Source of the DNA: a virus
Strand: one strand, 5' to 3'
Length of the DNA: 25,561 bases
IMG/VR virus record: IMGVR_UViG_3300010148_000101
Span: 1 to 25,561 of that record
The notes beneath the pieces were generated by a model that did not search any database, was not told the origin of the DNA, and worked only from the letters and a program-made list of their open reading frames with translations. Both the position numbers and the translations under genes were made by a program. This document shows, piece by piece, positions 1-8,003 of the stretch. The first letter of the stretch is position 1, and the number at the start of each line of letters is the position of its first letter.

Positions 1-3000
1 AACGGGAATGTTGGCATCAATACTTCAAGCCCTAGTGCAAAATTACATATCGAAAGTGATGGATCACATGACGAAGGAGCAGAGATAGTATTAAAGCATG
101 CTAATAACAATTCCACTGATATTGTTTCTACGTTATCATTTCAAAATAATGCTGGGCAGGTAGCAATGATTCAGGGTGGGACTACAGGCGCTAATAATAA
201 TGGTTATATTTCATTTTTTACGGATAACGCAGGAACTTCTGGCGAAAGAATGCGGATTACTTCTGCGGGAAGTGTCGGTATAGGAATCGCTTCTCCAACT
301 GCGTTACTTGAAGTTGGAGGGGATGCAGACGTGTACGGCCTTATAGGGAGGGCGAAAATGGGTACCATGGGCCATACTGATCTTGCTGGATTTAGTCACC
401 GAGATACAGGAGGCACAGGTAACTACGCTTTATTGCAATCATCGGCTGGGGCAACGTATTTGAATGCTGCATTCGATAGCAGCATCAGCTTTAGGGTGAA
501 TAACGCTGACACAATGTATATGACCAGCACGCAGCTACAGTTTAACGATAGTAAAAAACTCATATTAGGTAACGATAGCGATTTACAATTGTTCCACGAT
601 GGTAGTAACTCTTATATTCAAAATGGCTCAACTGGAAGTTTAAATGTTACTCTTAATGCAGGGGGTGAATTTGCAGCTAGATTTGTAAGAGACGCTGCTG
701 TTGAGTTGTATTATAATGGCACTAAAGTACTTGAGACAAATTCAACCGGGGCGACTGTTGGCCCGATTCACGGTAGCTTAACTTTTAATAACACAAGCAG
801 TGTTTCCGCTAGCACAATAATTCAACAGACTTACAACGGTGGTACAGCGGAACTTCGAATTGGCAGTAATGTTTCCACCACTGCAACGAGTGCAATGAAT
901 ATTCTGACCGGCAATGCTGGGGTGGTGAAGTTTAATGGATTTGTTGGAATAGGAACTGCAACTACTATGAGCTCAAGTGCCGAGCTTTTGGGGGTTTATT
1001 CAGCTAGTAATGGCCATGCATCTTTCAAAAGTTCTTCAGACAGCACTGGGACTGTTTACATTAGAAACGTTTCTACAACAGCAAATACTTGGCAACCTTA
1101 CTTGATATTAGCTGATAGCGGCGGGAACCGTGGAGGTTTTGCCCTTAAGTATTCTACATCTGGATTAAAAGTCCATGGTCAAGGGGGCATAGAATTTTGG
1201 ACAGGTTCAAGTTTTGGTGGGGGTTCGCGGAAGATGTATTTAGAGAGTGCTGGTAATTTTATAGTAGAATCAAAAGTTGGAATAGGAGATGCCAATCCTC
1301 AGACCACTTTAGCTGTAAACGGGGAGGCGAGTTTCGGCGATGGAAATCGATTAAGTTTAATCGGATTAAGTATAGCTTCGAGCTCCGCGAGCCCGAATAT
1401 TAAAATTAGAACAAAAATTCCTTTCGCTTTAGGCTCCGCAGATTTCACCGTTAATCTTAAAGGCTTTATTTATGGTAACGCAGAGACAGCTAACCTAACT
1501 ATCTGTTGGCACTACTACAATAGCACTTTTTATAACGCTTCATGCAGTTCCGCAGGTGGATGGGCTCCTACTATCCAATTATCTGCAGAAGATTGGGACT
1601 CGTCAGGGACTAAGAAGGTGTGTATTTGTCTTAGTACTCCGGGTTATTGGGTTAAAATGTATGCGGAGAGCATGTTTAGCCATAGTTATAATGACGCTTA
1701 TGCTGATGGATGGACTTGGGTTGACGAAACCGCTTCAGGAACAGGAAACGATTTAGTAACAGCGAGTTATAAAGCTGATTTCGGCCGCGGTTTTCTACTG
1801 AATAACAATGGCGTCGTATCAGTTGGCAACAACTTTACAATTCCTCAAGGGAACTTGTTGTATTTAGATGGCGGTTCTAATACCTATATTTATTCTGACA
1901 CGGCAGATTCTATTTCTTATGCTACCAACGGTGGTATTCGCCTAATAACTAATAACTCAGGACTCACTATACCTTCAAACAACAATTTAAGTTTTGGTAA
2001 CGGCGCGAATAACACAGGGCTATTCAGATTTTATAACAACAATGCTACAGCCTATTACTTAGATTGGAAATCTACGGGGCAGAGAGCATATGTATACGAA
2101 GGATCGGCTTCAGGTGGTGATTATTCAACTACATTTAAAAATGCAGGGTCAGGGGGGCATGATTTATATATTGGTGGACAATTAAATGTTTCAGATGATG
2201 CGTTAAGTACAACTAGGTTTTGGGTTAGTACATCTGGAGTAGTCCAATGGGGTTCTACGGCTAGTCACGGAACATTAACATGGGATACAGATAAAGCTGT
2301 TATCGGCGGTATTGGCACGCATAATTTATCATTAGTCGCAGAAGGGACAGAGGTTGTTAATTCTACTAGCAGTACTTGGGACTTCAAAAAAGAAGCAAGG
2401 TTCCCGAATAATACAGGAGTATATTTTTTACATGCAAATGGGTCTGCAACAGCGGGAATTAAACTAGATACTTCGGACCACTTGGATTTTAGAACTGGCG
2501 GCGCTAATGGGCGTATGATCCTTGACGATAACGGAAACTTAGGTATTGCAATGAACCCTACTGGAGCTCGTTTAGAAGTTCAGAAGAACTCAGGAAATAT
2601 TTTTAAATGCCGCGGAGATTCCAGCACTACCCGATTTGAAGTAGGCGCGAGTGGCGCTTGCACTATTGAAGCCAACACTGGTAGTTACCCTTTAAAAATT
2701 ACTAACGCTGATTCGGGTGATAAAGGGCTACACGTTTCAGGCTGTTCGGCAATGATAGGCAGGACAAACGTATCCACCAGCTACCCTGCAACCGCTTACG
2801 ATTTGTTTCTAGGGAATGGAAATAATGACGGAGCAGTATTATTATTGTATAATTACGCCGGGAACTACCATTCTGCTTTAGTTAGATACCACAATAACAC
2901 ATTAAAGTTAGGCCTTAATAACAGTAACAGTGCAGATAGTATATTCGGGACAACTGCTATTAGCGTTACAAATACGGGCGTTGGTATAGGAGTAGCTTCT

Positions 3001-3771
3001 CCCACTTCGCTTCTTCACGTAACGGGTGATCAAGGTAATGGTACATTTTTAGCTTACATATACAACAGTGGAACTCAATCAGAAGATAATGGACTTAATG
3101 TTCAAGTAGCATCTTCGGGAAGTTCAGCTCAGGCTCTTAGAGTTAACACTGGAGGAGATTCTAACGCTTTTATAGTCGCTGGAGATGGTCAAGTTGGAGT
3201 CGGATTTTCGCCAAGCAGTTTTGGTCAAAAATTTAATGTTAATGGAAACACGTATCTAAGCGGATCAGTTGGGATAGGGGATTCTACCCCCTCTTACAAG
3301 TTGGATGTTGCAGGAACTGGTAGATTTACTAATGACGTTACTATATCAGGAAATGTTGGAATTAACGGTTTTAGCCCTAGTAGCAGTTATGGCCTCCAAG
3401 TTGGCGGTAATGCTCAAGTTTCTGGCTCTTTCTACGCAAGTAGTAAATCTTTCTTGATCGATCACCCAACTAAAGAAAATAAAAAATTAGAACATGGTTG
3501 TTTGGAAGGTCCTGAATTTGGAGTCTATCACCGAGGCAGAGCTCAATCTAATACTATTACTTTGCCAGATTATTGGACGGGTCTTGTGAGAGAAGACTCC
3601 ATCACAGTGCAACTAACACCAAAAGGCTCCTTCCAGCATTTATATGTGGTTAGTCAGTCATTAACGGAAATAGTAATCGGCGCTGCTGACGGCGAAACAA
3701 TTGACTGTTTCTATACAATTTATGGGGAAAGAGCCGATATAGATAGCCTCGTAGTTGAAAAAGAAGTGTAA
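1..3771 (+). CDS. Large tail fibre / receptor-binding structural protein, 5'-partial
   Basis: The reading frame is open from base 1 and closes with TAA at 3769-3771, so the true start lies before the window; 1256 residues are visible. The sequence is rich in Gly, Ser, Asn and Thr and in short beta-strand repeats. Degenerate units of the form VGIG..(S/N)P...L.V occur near residues 3, 91, 314, 425, 846, 994, 1064, 1089 and 1118. Residues about 184-250 hold another fibre repeat type (LFHDGSNSYI, then VELYYNGTK.LET). Residues about 465-600 form a distinct domain with several Cys and Trp. The last ~110 residues begin with SFLIDHPTKE and contain LEGPEFGVYHRGR, a C-terminal cap pattern I recall from marine phage fibres; the usual peptidase S74 signature is not evident. 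The role is inferred to be a trimeric adhesin at the virion surface. A structural rather than receptor-binding role is possible. Confidence 0.85.
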   Translation, partial: NGNVGINTSSPSAKLHIESDGSHDEGAEIVLKHANNNSTDIVSTLSFQNNAGQVAMIQGGTTGANNNGYISFFTDNAGTSGERMRITSAGSVGIGIASPTALLEVGGDADVYGLIGRAKMGTMGHTDLAGFSHRDTGGTGNYALLQSSAGATYLNAAFDSSISFRVNNADTMYMTSTQLQFNDSKKLILGNDSDLQLFHDGSNSYIQNGSTGSLNVTLNAGGEFAARFVRDAAVELYYNGTKVLETNSTGATVGPIHGSLTFNNTSSVSASTIIQQTYNGGTAELRIGSNVSTTATSAMNILTGNAGVVKFNGFVGIGTATTMSSSAELLGVYSASNGHASFKSSSDSTGTVYIRNVSTTANTWQPYLILADSGGNRGGFALKYSTSGLKVHGQGGIEFWTGSSFGGGSRKMYLESAGNFIVESKVGIGDANPQTTLAVNGEASFGDGNRLSLIGLSIASSSASPNIKIRTKIPFALGSADFTVNLKGFIYGNAETANLTICWHYYNSTFYNASCSSAGGWAPTIQLSAEDWDSSGTKKVCICLSTPGYWVKMYAESMFSHSYNDAYADGWTWVDETASGTGNDLVTASYKADFGRGFLLNNNGVVSVGNNFTIPQGNLLYLDGGSNTYIYSDTADSISYATNGGIRLITNNSGLTIPSNNNLSFGNGANNTGLFRFYNNNATAYYLDWKSTGQRAYVYEGSASGGDYSTTFKNAGSGGHDLYIGGQLNVSDDALSTTRFWVSTSGVVQWGSTASHGTLTWDTDKAVIGGIGTHNLSLVAEGTEVVNSTSSTWDFKKEARFPNNTGVYFLHANGSATAGIKLDTSDHLDFRTGGANGRMILDDNGNLGIAMNPTGARLEVQKNSGNIFKCRGDSSTTRFEVGASGACTIEANTGSYPLKITNADSGDKGLHVSGCSAMIGRTNVSTSYPATAYDLFLGNGNNDGAVLLLYNYAGNYHSALVRYHNNTLKLGLNNSNSADSIFGTTAISVTNTGVGIGVASPTSLLHVTGDQGNGTFLAYIYNSGTQSEDNGLNVQVASSGSSAQALRVNTGGDSNAFIVAGDGQVGVGFSPSSFGQKFNVNGNTYLSGSVGIGDSTPSYKLDVAGTGRFTNDVTISGNVGINGFSPSSSYGLQVGGNAQVSGSFYASSKSFLIDHPTKENKKLEHGCLEGPEFGVYHRGRAQSNTITLPDYWTGLVREDSITVQLTPKGSFQHLYVVSQSLTEIVIGAADGETIDCFYTIYGERADIDSLVVEKEV

Positions 3772-3782
3772 TTTTAGAAAAG

Positions 3783-4400
3783 ATGAAAATTGTCGATATA
3801 GCAGATGAACTTTACAGGGAGCTCGGGCAACCATCGAGTATATCAATTCCCGCCATTTCTTTTTGGATCAGAAGTAATGTCGGCGAATTAAACAACAGGA
3901 TCAATACTACTTTTAAGATAGTTGACTATGGATCAGAGGCTTATGAATTCTCTGGAAGTTTTATATCTCCTGAAAACGAACCTCAGGTTTTTAACGAGGG
4001 AACAGGAGCTTTAGGGCTTTCTATAAGTGGAGAAACGGGAGCTACGTCTGATCCTGTAATAGTTTCAATTCAAGCCGAAGAGGCTGCGGTGCTGAAGAAA
4101 ATGTATATAGTTCACTATTACGATCAGCAGATAAGAAGTACTGTAGGTGCGGCTTCTACTGATCCAGTGGTTGAGGTTGCTTCTGACGGTTCTCGAGTGC
4201 GTAAAATTAATAAAAATGAGTTAAGTAAGACTTATTTAGCATTAAAAAAAGAAGAATATATGGAGCTAGTAGATATGATAAATTCTTACAAGTTAAGAAA
4301 ATCATCTCCTGTTCAGGTAGCTGGCGACGATACAATAAGAGGGGAGTATGCTATGAATAATGAAGGGTACCCCTATAACCGCGTAGTTAATAATTATTAA
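3783..4400 (+). CDS. Putative head-tail adaptor / neck protein
   Basis: This 205-residue protein starts with MKIVDIADELYRELG, has a hydrophilic middle part, and carries a helical Lys/Glu-rich segment near residues 140-170 followed by a disordered-looking tail. I recognise the N-terminus as similar to proteins I recall from the neck region of marine phages, but no catalytic motif is present. It starts 11 bases after the fibre stop and is the first of four tightly packed genes that lead to the tail tube gene. In siphophage gene order this place belongs to the adaptor that docks on the portal. Function is inferred from position; a generic virion protein is the alternative. The ribosome binding site is weak (AGAAAAG directly before ATG). 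Confidence 0.55.
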   Translation: MKIVDIADELYRELGQPSSISIPAISFWIRSNVGELNNRINTTFKIVDYGSEAYEFSGSFISPENEPQVFNEGTGALGLSISGETGATSDPVIVSIQAEEAAVLKKMYIVHYYDQQIRSTVGAASTDPVVEVASDGSRVRKINKNELSKTYLALKKEEYMELVDMINSYKLRKSSPVQVAGDDTIRGEYAMNNEGYPYNRVVNNY

Positions 4401-4405
4401 TTATC

Positions 4406-4843
4406 ATGGCATCTTTAATACCAGCATCTGAGGCGACTGTTTTTAAAACAGCTTTAGCCGACCATTTTGATACTTTCAAAGCTACGATTACAGTCAATAA
4501 GGAACCTCAAAGAACCGTCTCTTTAACCGCCGATCAAAACATCTATGCCGGATACGGTGCGCCTAAAACTCAAGTTACCTATACTCCTGTAAGTCAATCT
4601 TTTAGCGCTATTGTGAATTACAAAGAAAACCAACCTTTAGAATATCAAGACGAATTGAAAGTCATGATAGAAAAAGGTGATGTGAGAATTAAGGTGGAAT
4701 TAGATTGTAAAAACTATATCGATAAAGGTAAAACTGAATCTATTGAAATAAATGGAAGTCTTTTTAATGTTATAAGTTCTGATGGGGCTCGTTTTTTTAT
4801 AGGCCAAACTTATTATGTTTATTACTTGGAGGCTACTACCTAA
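4406..4843 (+). CDS. Putative head closure (stopper-type) neck protein
   Basis: The product has 145 residues, with a predicted mix of one N-terminal helix and many beta strands, ending in FIGQTYYVYYLEAT. The middle part contains EKGDVRIKVELD, a pattern that fits small beta-barrel head-tail joining proteins. It lies five bases after the preceding gene, and its stop TAA overlaps the next start in the arrangement TAATG. The size and position between a putative adaptor and a putative tail-completion protein suggest the stopper that seals the portal channel. No motif proves this, so the call is based on order and general fold expectation. Confidence 0.5.
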   Translation: MASLIPASEATVFKTALADHFDTFKATITVNKEPQRTVSLTADQNIYAGYGAPKTQVTYTPVSQSFSAIVNYKENQPLEYQDELKVMIEKGDVRIKVELDCKNYIDKGKTESIEINGSLFNVISSDGARFFIGQTYYVYYLEATT

Positions 4844-5445
4844 TGGCGCGCGTTAAAAAATTAAGTTTAAATAAGCTTCTTAAAAAATATAATTTTAAGG
4901 GGTCGAAACAGCTTCAAGATATAGCTTACAAAGCTGCGCTAAAGAAAGCAAACGAGATAAGGCAAGAAGCAATAGATGAATTAGAGGCTCATCCAGTCAC
5001 GCAAGAAATAGAAGCTGGTCCAAATGCAATGGGTAGTTCTCTTTTAGGAGGAAGAGGTAGCCTTTTTGGATTTTTGGGGTTTGAACAAGATTCTCAACCT
5101 ATAATGGTAATAAAAGATGTCTTTAACAAGATGCTTAAAGTGAATAAAAACCAAGGAGTGTTAAAAAAAATATCCGGTACTAAATTTATACTAGAGTACA
5201 AAATTCAAAATATGCCAACAATAACAGATATATATAGCATAACTCCTCTAAGCTGGTCTACAAAAAGTTGGGTAAAAGGTGTGCAAAAAGGTATAACTAA
5301 TTCTGCAAATACTATTTTTAAGAGCTCAGATAATAGTAGGTCTGGAGTAGCTATACAAAGTAAGCAAGCTGTTAATTTTATTAAATTCAATCCTACTCCA
5401 TATATTGACGTCATTCTTAAAAACGCAAGGAAAAAATTTAGATGA
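4843..5445 (+). CDS. Putative tail completion / neck protein
   Basis: The protein has 200 residues and a basic N-terminus (about nine Lys or Arg in the first 20). A helical segment at residues 24-50 ends in ELEAHPVTQEI, followed by a Gly/Ser loop with LGGRGSLFGFLGF near residues 69-80. This combination matches neck or tail-completion proteins I recall from marine siphophages and is reminiscent of the HK97 gp10-like group, in which a helix and a glycine-rich loop precede a beta domain. The start is well supported: GGAGG at 4828-4832 lies 10 bases before ATG, and the ATG overlaps the previous stop by one base. The stop overlaps the next start as ATGA. Confidence 0.55.
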   Translation: MARVKKLSLNKLLKKYNFKGSKQLQDIAYKAALKKANEIRQEAIDELEAHPVTQEIEAGPNAMGSSLLGGRGSLFGFLGFEQDSQPIMVIKDVFNKMLKVNKNQGVLKKISGTKFILEYKIQNMPTITDIYSITPLSWSTKSWVKGVQKGITNSANTIFKSSDNSRSGVAIQSKQAVNFIKFNPTPYIDVILKNARKKFR

Positions 5446-6308
5446 AAGCTCAATTCGACAATCAGGTAATGTCCAGCTTTATGCTGTGGTTTGATAACAG
5501 GCTTTTAACAAAGGGAGAAGCTTTTCAAAACACTACTGGGCAATTTTACAGTGTTTCTGATGATTATTTTGGATACAACACTTACGCCAGTTCTTATTCT
5601 CAGATAGTTTCTGACGCTTCAATCAGCGGAGCTACTGTTCCTACTGGCTTATATGTAGCTAACACTTTAGTAAATGTGGGAGAGGGCGGAAATACTGGTT
5701 TATACGCTATCGACTACGGAAATGGGCGTTCTTATTGGTCAGGGGCTCAGTCAAGTGATGTCACTGGAAGTTTTGCTATAAAAGACTTTAATGTTTACTT
5801 AACAAGCCGAACTGAGGATGAAATTCTTTTCCAAACTCAATATACCAATAGAAATAAGATATCTTCAGTCGTTCCTACTGGTTTAGAACCTGATACAAAG
5901 ACCTACCCTGTAGTGTACATTAAGCCAGACGGGAGCGTGAATGAGCCTTTAGCTTTCGGCGGTCAAGACAATACAACCATTAATGTAAGAGCTATCGTTA
6001 TTGCAGATAGTCAGTTTGATATTGATGCAATAGGGTCTTTATTTAGGGATCAGAGGCAGATAAACATCGCTTTACTGGAAGCTTCTGAGATGCCATTTGA
6101 CCAATTCGGTTACTATAGGAATGGGCAATATAATTATACAGGGTTAGTAGCTGGAAAGGATGACTCTCAGCAAATTTTCCTAGAGGACGTTAATATTTCA
6201 CGATTTGACAGGGTGATAGAGAATGAAGTAAGGAAATTTAATCCCAATGTATACTCTACGTTAATTGATTTTGAGCTTAGTAAGTTCAGATTTCCCCGAC
6301 AAGCTTAA
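5442..6308 (+). CDS. Unknown tail protein next to the tube gene, possible tail terminator
   Basis: This 288-residue protein is rich in Tyr, Asn and Thr, with short beta-strand segments and no signal peptide or membrane segment. Features to note are DNRLLTKGEAFQNT near the N-terminus and LLEASEMPFDQFGYY near residues 209-223. It begins by ATGA overlap with the preceding gene, with AAGGA about ten bases upstream, and is the last gene before the tail tube gene. In siphophages that slot often encodes the tail terminator that caps the tube below the head, so this is a reasonable positional guess. The protein is longer than most terminators (usually 130-200 residues), and its N-terminal half may be a separate domain. 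I do not recognise the family with certainty. Confidence 0.45.
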   Translation: MKAQFDNQVMSSFMLWFDNRLLTKGEAFQNTTGQFYSVSDDYFGYNTYASSYSQIVSDASISGATVPTGLYVANTLVNVGEGGNTGLYAIDYGNGRSYWSGAQSSDVTGSFAIKDFNVYLTSRTEDEILFQTQYTNRNKISSVVPTGLEPDTKTYPVVYIKPDGSVNEPLAFGGQDNTTINVRAIVIADSQFDIDAIGSLFRDQRQINIALLEASEMPFDQFGYYRNGQYNYTGLVAGKDDSQQIFLEDVNISRFDRVIENEVRKFNPNVYSTLIDFELSKFRFPRQA

Positions 6309-6366
6309 AATAATTTCACTTTTAGCTATATTAACTGTAAATTAAAATAACAATTAAGGATTTAAA

Positions 6367-7653
6367 ATGGCTACCAGAAATAGAGTTATTTATCAGAGTG
6401 AGGCAGTTTACTGTACTCAAAATGTAAGTTTTAGTGGCTCAAATGTAGGCCCTTATGCTACAAAGGATTTGAATCGTGTTCAAAGCGCGAATTATTCCTT
6501 TAACATAGGACGTACAGATGTCAACCAGTTTGGACAATTAGGAGCTATTGATAGAATTATTACTGAATCTCCAACTGTTTCTTTTGATTCTTCGTATCTT
6601 TTGGCAAATTTTGCTAATGAAGCGAGGCTAGGTTTTTTTGTAACACCAAGTGGGCAAAACGGGCCATTTCGTTCATGTATTTCCCCTCTTGTTGATTCCA
6701 CTGATAATGCATATATGAAGAATTATTATATTCTTCAAGCCAAAGAGGGTAAAGACGCTGATGTTGAGACTTCCGGGACTACTTCTACTACTGGTCAATA
6801 CGAAAGTATCATTGGCATAGGGAATGCGGGTCTAACCTCTTATGCTGTAGAAGCTGCTGTGGGAGGATTTCCTTCAGTATCTTTTGCCGCTGAAGGCCTT
6901 AATATGAATTTTATCACAAATCCTCCAGTGGGGCCAAGTGGTAGTGCGCATGCTTATTATATTTCAGGGGTAAACCCTGCTATTGACCCTGTAAATGGAA
7001 GAGGGTTATATAATGGAAATGCCTCTAATGCAAGTGCAGCGCAAGTTCAAGTTTCTCTTCCCGTTCCTACTGGTAATGCTGGAGGGACTACCGCGGCTAC
7101 AAGAGCGGCTGGGAACGTAAGTGTTTTACGCCCCGGGGACATAAAGCTATTTTTATCAAAGCAAACTAGTAAGGCTGTTGATACAGCTGCCCTAACGACT
7201 TCCATGGATTCTCCAGAGTATGCTGGAGCAAGTATAACCGCAGCTCACATTCAAAGTTTTAACATTAGTTTTGACATGAGCAGAAGTTCAATCGAACAGT
7301 TAGGTAACAAATTCGCTTACGCTCGTCTAATAGACTTTCCAATAAGTCTTTCTATGGGAATTGAGGCGGTAGTAGCTGACCTTACAACAGGTTCTTTGGC
7401 TGAAATTATCAATTGTGATGATACATTTGATGCTCGAATTGCTCTATATAGCCCGGACTGCGTAGCTTACGGAACTGACAAGACTACCGTAGCCGCAAAC
7501 TACATTGTGAAGGGAATCAAATTAGATAGCCAATCATTCAGCTTGGGCATTGGAGATAATAAGACAGTCTCTCTAAGTTTTAGTACTCAAATAGGTGGCC
7601 CAGAGCAATCTGGACTTGGTCTGTTCATGAGTGGATATACTGGAGTGCTTTAA
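6367..7653 (+). CDS. Major tail tube protein with two tandem tube-like domains
   Basis: The 428-residue product has an internal duplication visible by eye. Residues 38-80 (VQSANYSFNIGRTDVNQFG onward, then TESPTVSFDSSYLLANF) line up with residues 295-338 (IQSFNISFDMSRSSIEQLG onward, then IDFPISLSMGIEAVVADL). The second halves also match: PSVSFAAEG near 168 against VSLSFSTQIG near 401. The first copy carries a long Gly/Ala/Ser-rich insertion (about residues 185-290). Position after the neck genes and before chaperone-like genes and the tape measure supports the tail tube role. It has its own leader of 58 bases with a good ribosome binding site (AAGGA) and is followed at once by a strong terminator, as expected for an abundant structural protein. 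A capsid decoration protein is less likely given the gene order. Confidence 0.75.
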   Translation: MATRNRVIYQSEAVYCTQNVSFSGSNVGPYATKDLNRVQSANYSFNIGRTDVNQFGQLGAIDRIITESPTVSFDSSYLLANFANEARLGFFVTPSGQNGPFRSCISPLVDSTDNAYMKNYYILQAKEGKDADVETSGTTSTTGQYESIIGIGNAGLTSYAVEAAVGGFPSVSFAAEGLNMNFITNPPVGPSGSAHAYYISGVNPAIDPVNGRGLYNGNASNASAAQVQVSLPVPTGNAGGTTAATRAAGNVSVLRPGDIKLFLSKQTSKAVDTAALTTSMDSPEYAGASITAAHIQSFNISFDMSRSSIEQLGNKFAYARLIDFPISLSMGIEAVVADLTTGSLAEIINCDDTFDARIALYSPDCVAYGTDKTTVAANYIVKGIKLDSQSFSLGIGDNKTVSLSFSTQIGGPEQSGLGLFMSGYTGVL

Positions 7654-7678
7654 AGCTATTATAAATCTTAATTGAATT

Positions 7679-7707
7679 AGGCCCCTTGAAAAAGGGGCCT
7701 TTTTTTT
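7679..7707 (+). terminator. Rho-independent terminator after the tail tube gene
   Basis: Bases 7679-7687 (AGGCCCCTT) pair perfectly with 7692-7700 (AAGGGGCCT) around a GAAA tetraloop, followed by a run of eight T (7700-7707). It sits 25 bases after the tail tube stop codon. It should end or reduce transcription before the chaperone and tape measure genes, so these probably have their own promoter in the following 40 bases. Confidence 0.93.
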
Positions 7708-7715
7708 CGTATTTT

Positions 7716-7729
7716 GTGTAATTATACAT
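7716..7729 (+). promoter_or_regulatory. Candidate promoter/operator motif, copy 1 (GTGTAATTATACAT)
   Basis: The motif lies just after the terminator and 33 bases before the start of the 84-residue gene. It shares 13 of 14 bases with the motif upstream of the tape measure (9808-9821) and contains the small inverted repeat TGTA-ATTA-TACA. Because the terminator isolates the downstream genes, a promoter is needed here, and this is the best candidate. It is not a canonical sigma70 -35/-10 pair; TGTAAT could serve as a -10 element. Identity as promoter or operator is inference. Confidence 0.45.
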
Positions 7730-7748
7730 AAGATGTAAGGTAAAAGGT

Positions 7749-8003
7749 ATGTCAAAGGAAGAAGGTAAAGATAGGGATATTATCAATAACTTTTTTGCGT
7801 TTCAAACGCGAAGAAAGATCACTAATCTCTATAAACAGTTCTTTTTCATCCTAGAAGATCTTCAAGTGGATGGAATAAAAATCCCCGAAGAAACCCACCA
7901 AAGAATCCGCAAGAGAATTCTCGACTTAGGTAATGATACTATTCGAGAATTAGAGGAATACTTTGAAAAATTCATAGAATATAACAATAATAAACCAAAA
8001 TGA
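7749..8003 (+). CDS. Small helical protein in the tail assembly chaperone position
   Basis: The product has 84 residues, is strongly charged and looks almost wholly alpha-helical, with many Glu, Lys, Arg and Phe. It has no recognised motif. It is the first gene after the terminator; AAGGTAAAAGGT precedes the ATG. Its stop overlaps the start of the next gene as ATGA (8000-8003). A small acidic helical protein between tail tube and tape measure is the usual place of the shorter tail assembly chaperone (lambda G type), so that role is proposed from position only. Confidence 0.5.
   Translation: MSKEEGKDRDIINNFFAFQTRRKITNLYKQFFFILEDLQVDGIKIPEETHQRIRKRILDLGNDTIRELEEYFEKFIEYNNNKPK

Noticed and set aside
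1556-1756. Small plus-strand open frame within the fibre gene
   Set aside because: It is fully inside the fibre reading frame in another phase, with no ribosome binding site or protein-like composition.
3442-3771. Peptidase S74 (endosialidase-type) chaperone at the fibre C-terminus
   Set aside because: The expected S74 motif was not found; the sequence fits a different cap pattern with IDHP and LEGPE.
7686-7722. TTGAAA (7686-7691) with TGTAAT (7717-7722) as a sigma70 promoter
   Set aside because: The spacing is 25 bases, too long, and TTGAAA is part of the terminator hairpin.
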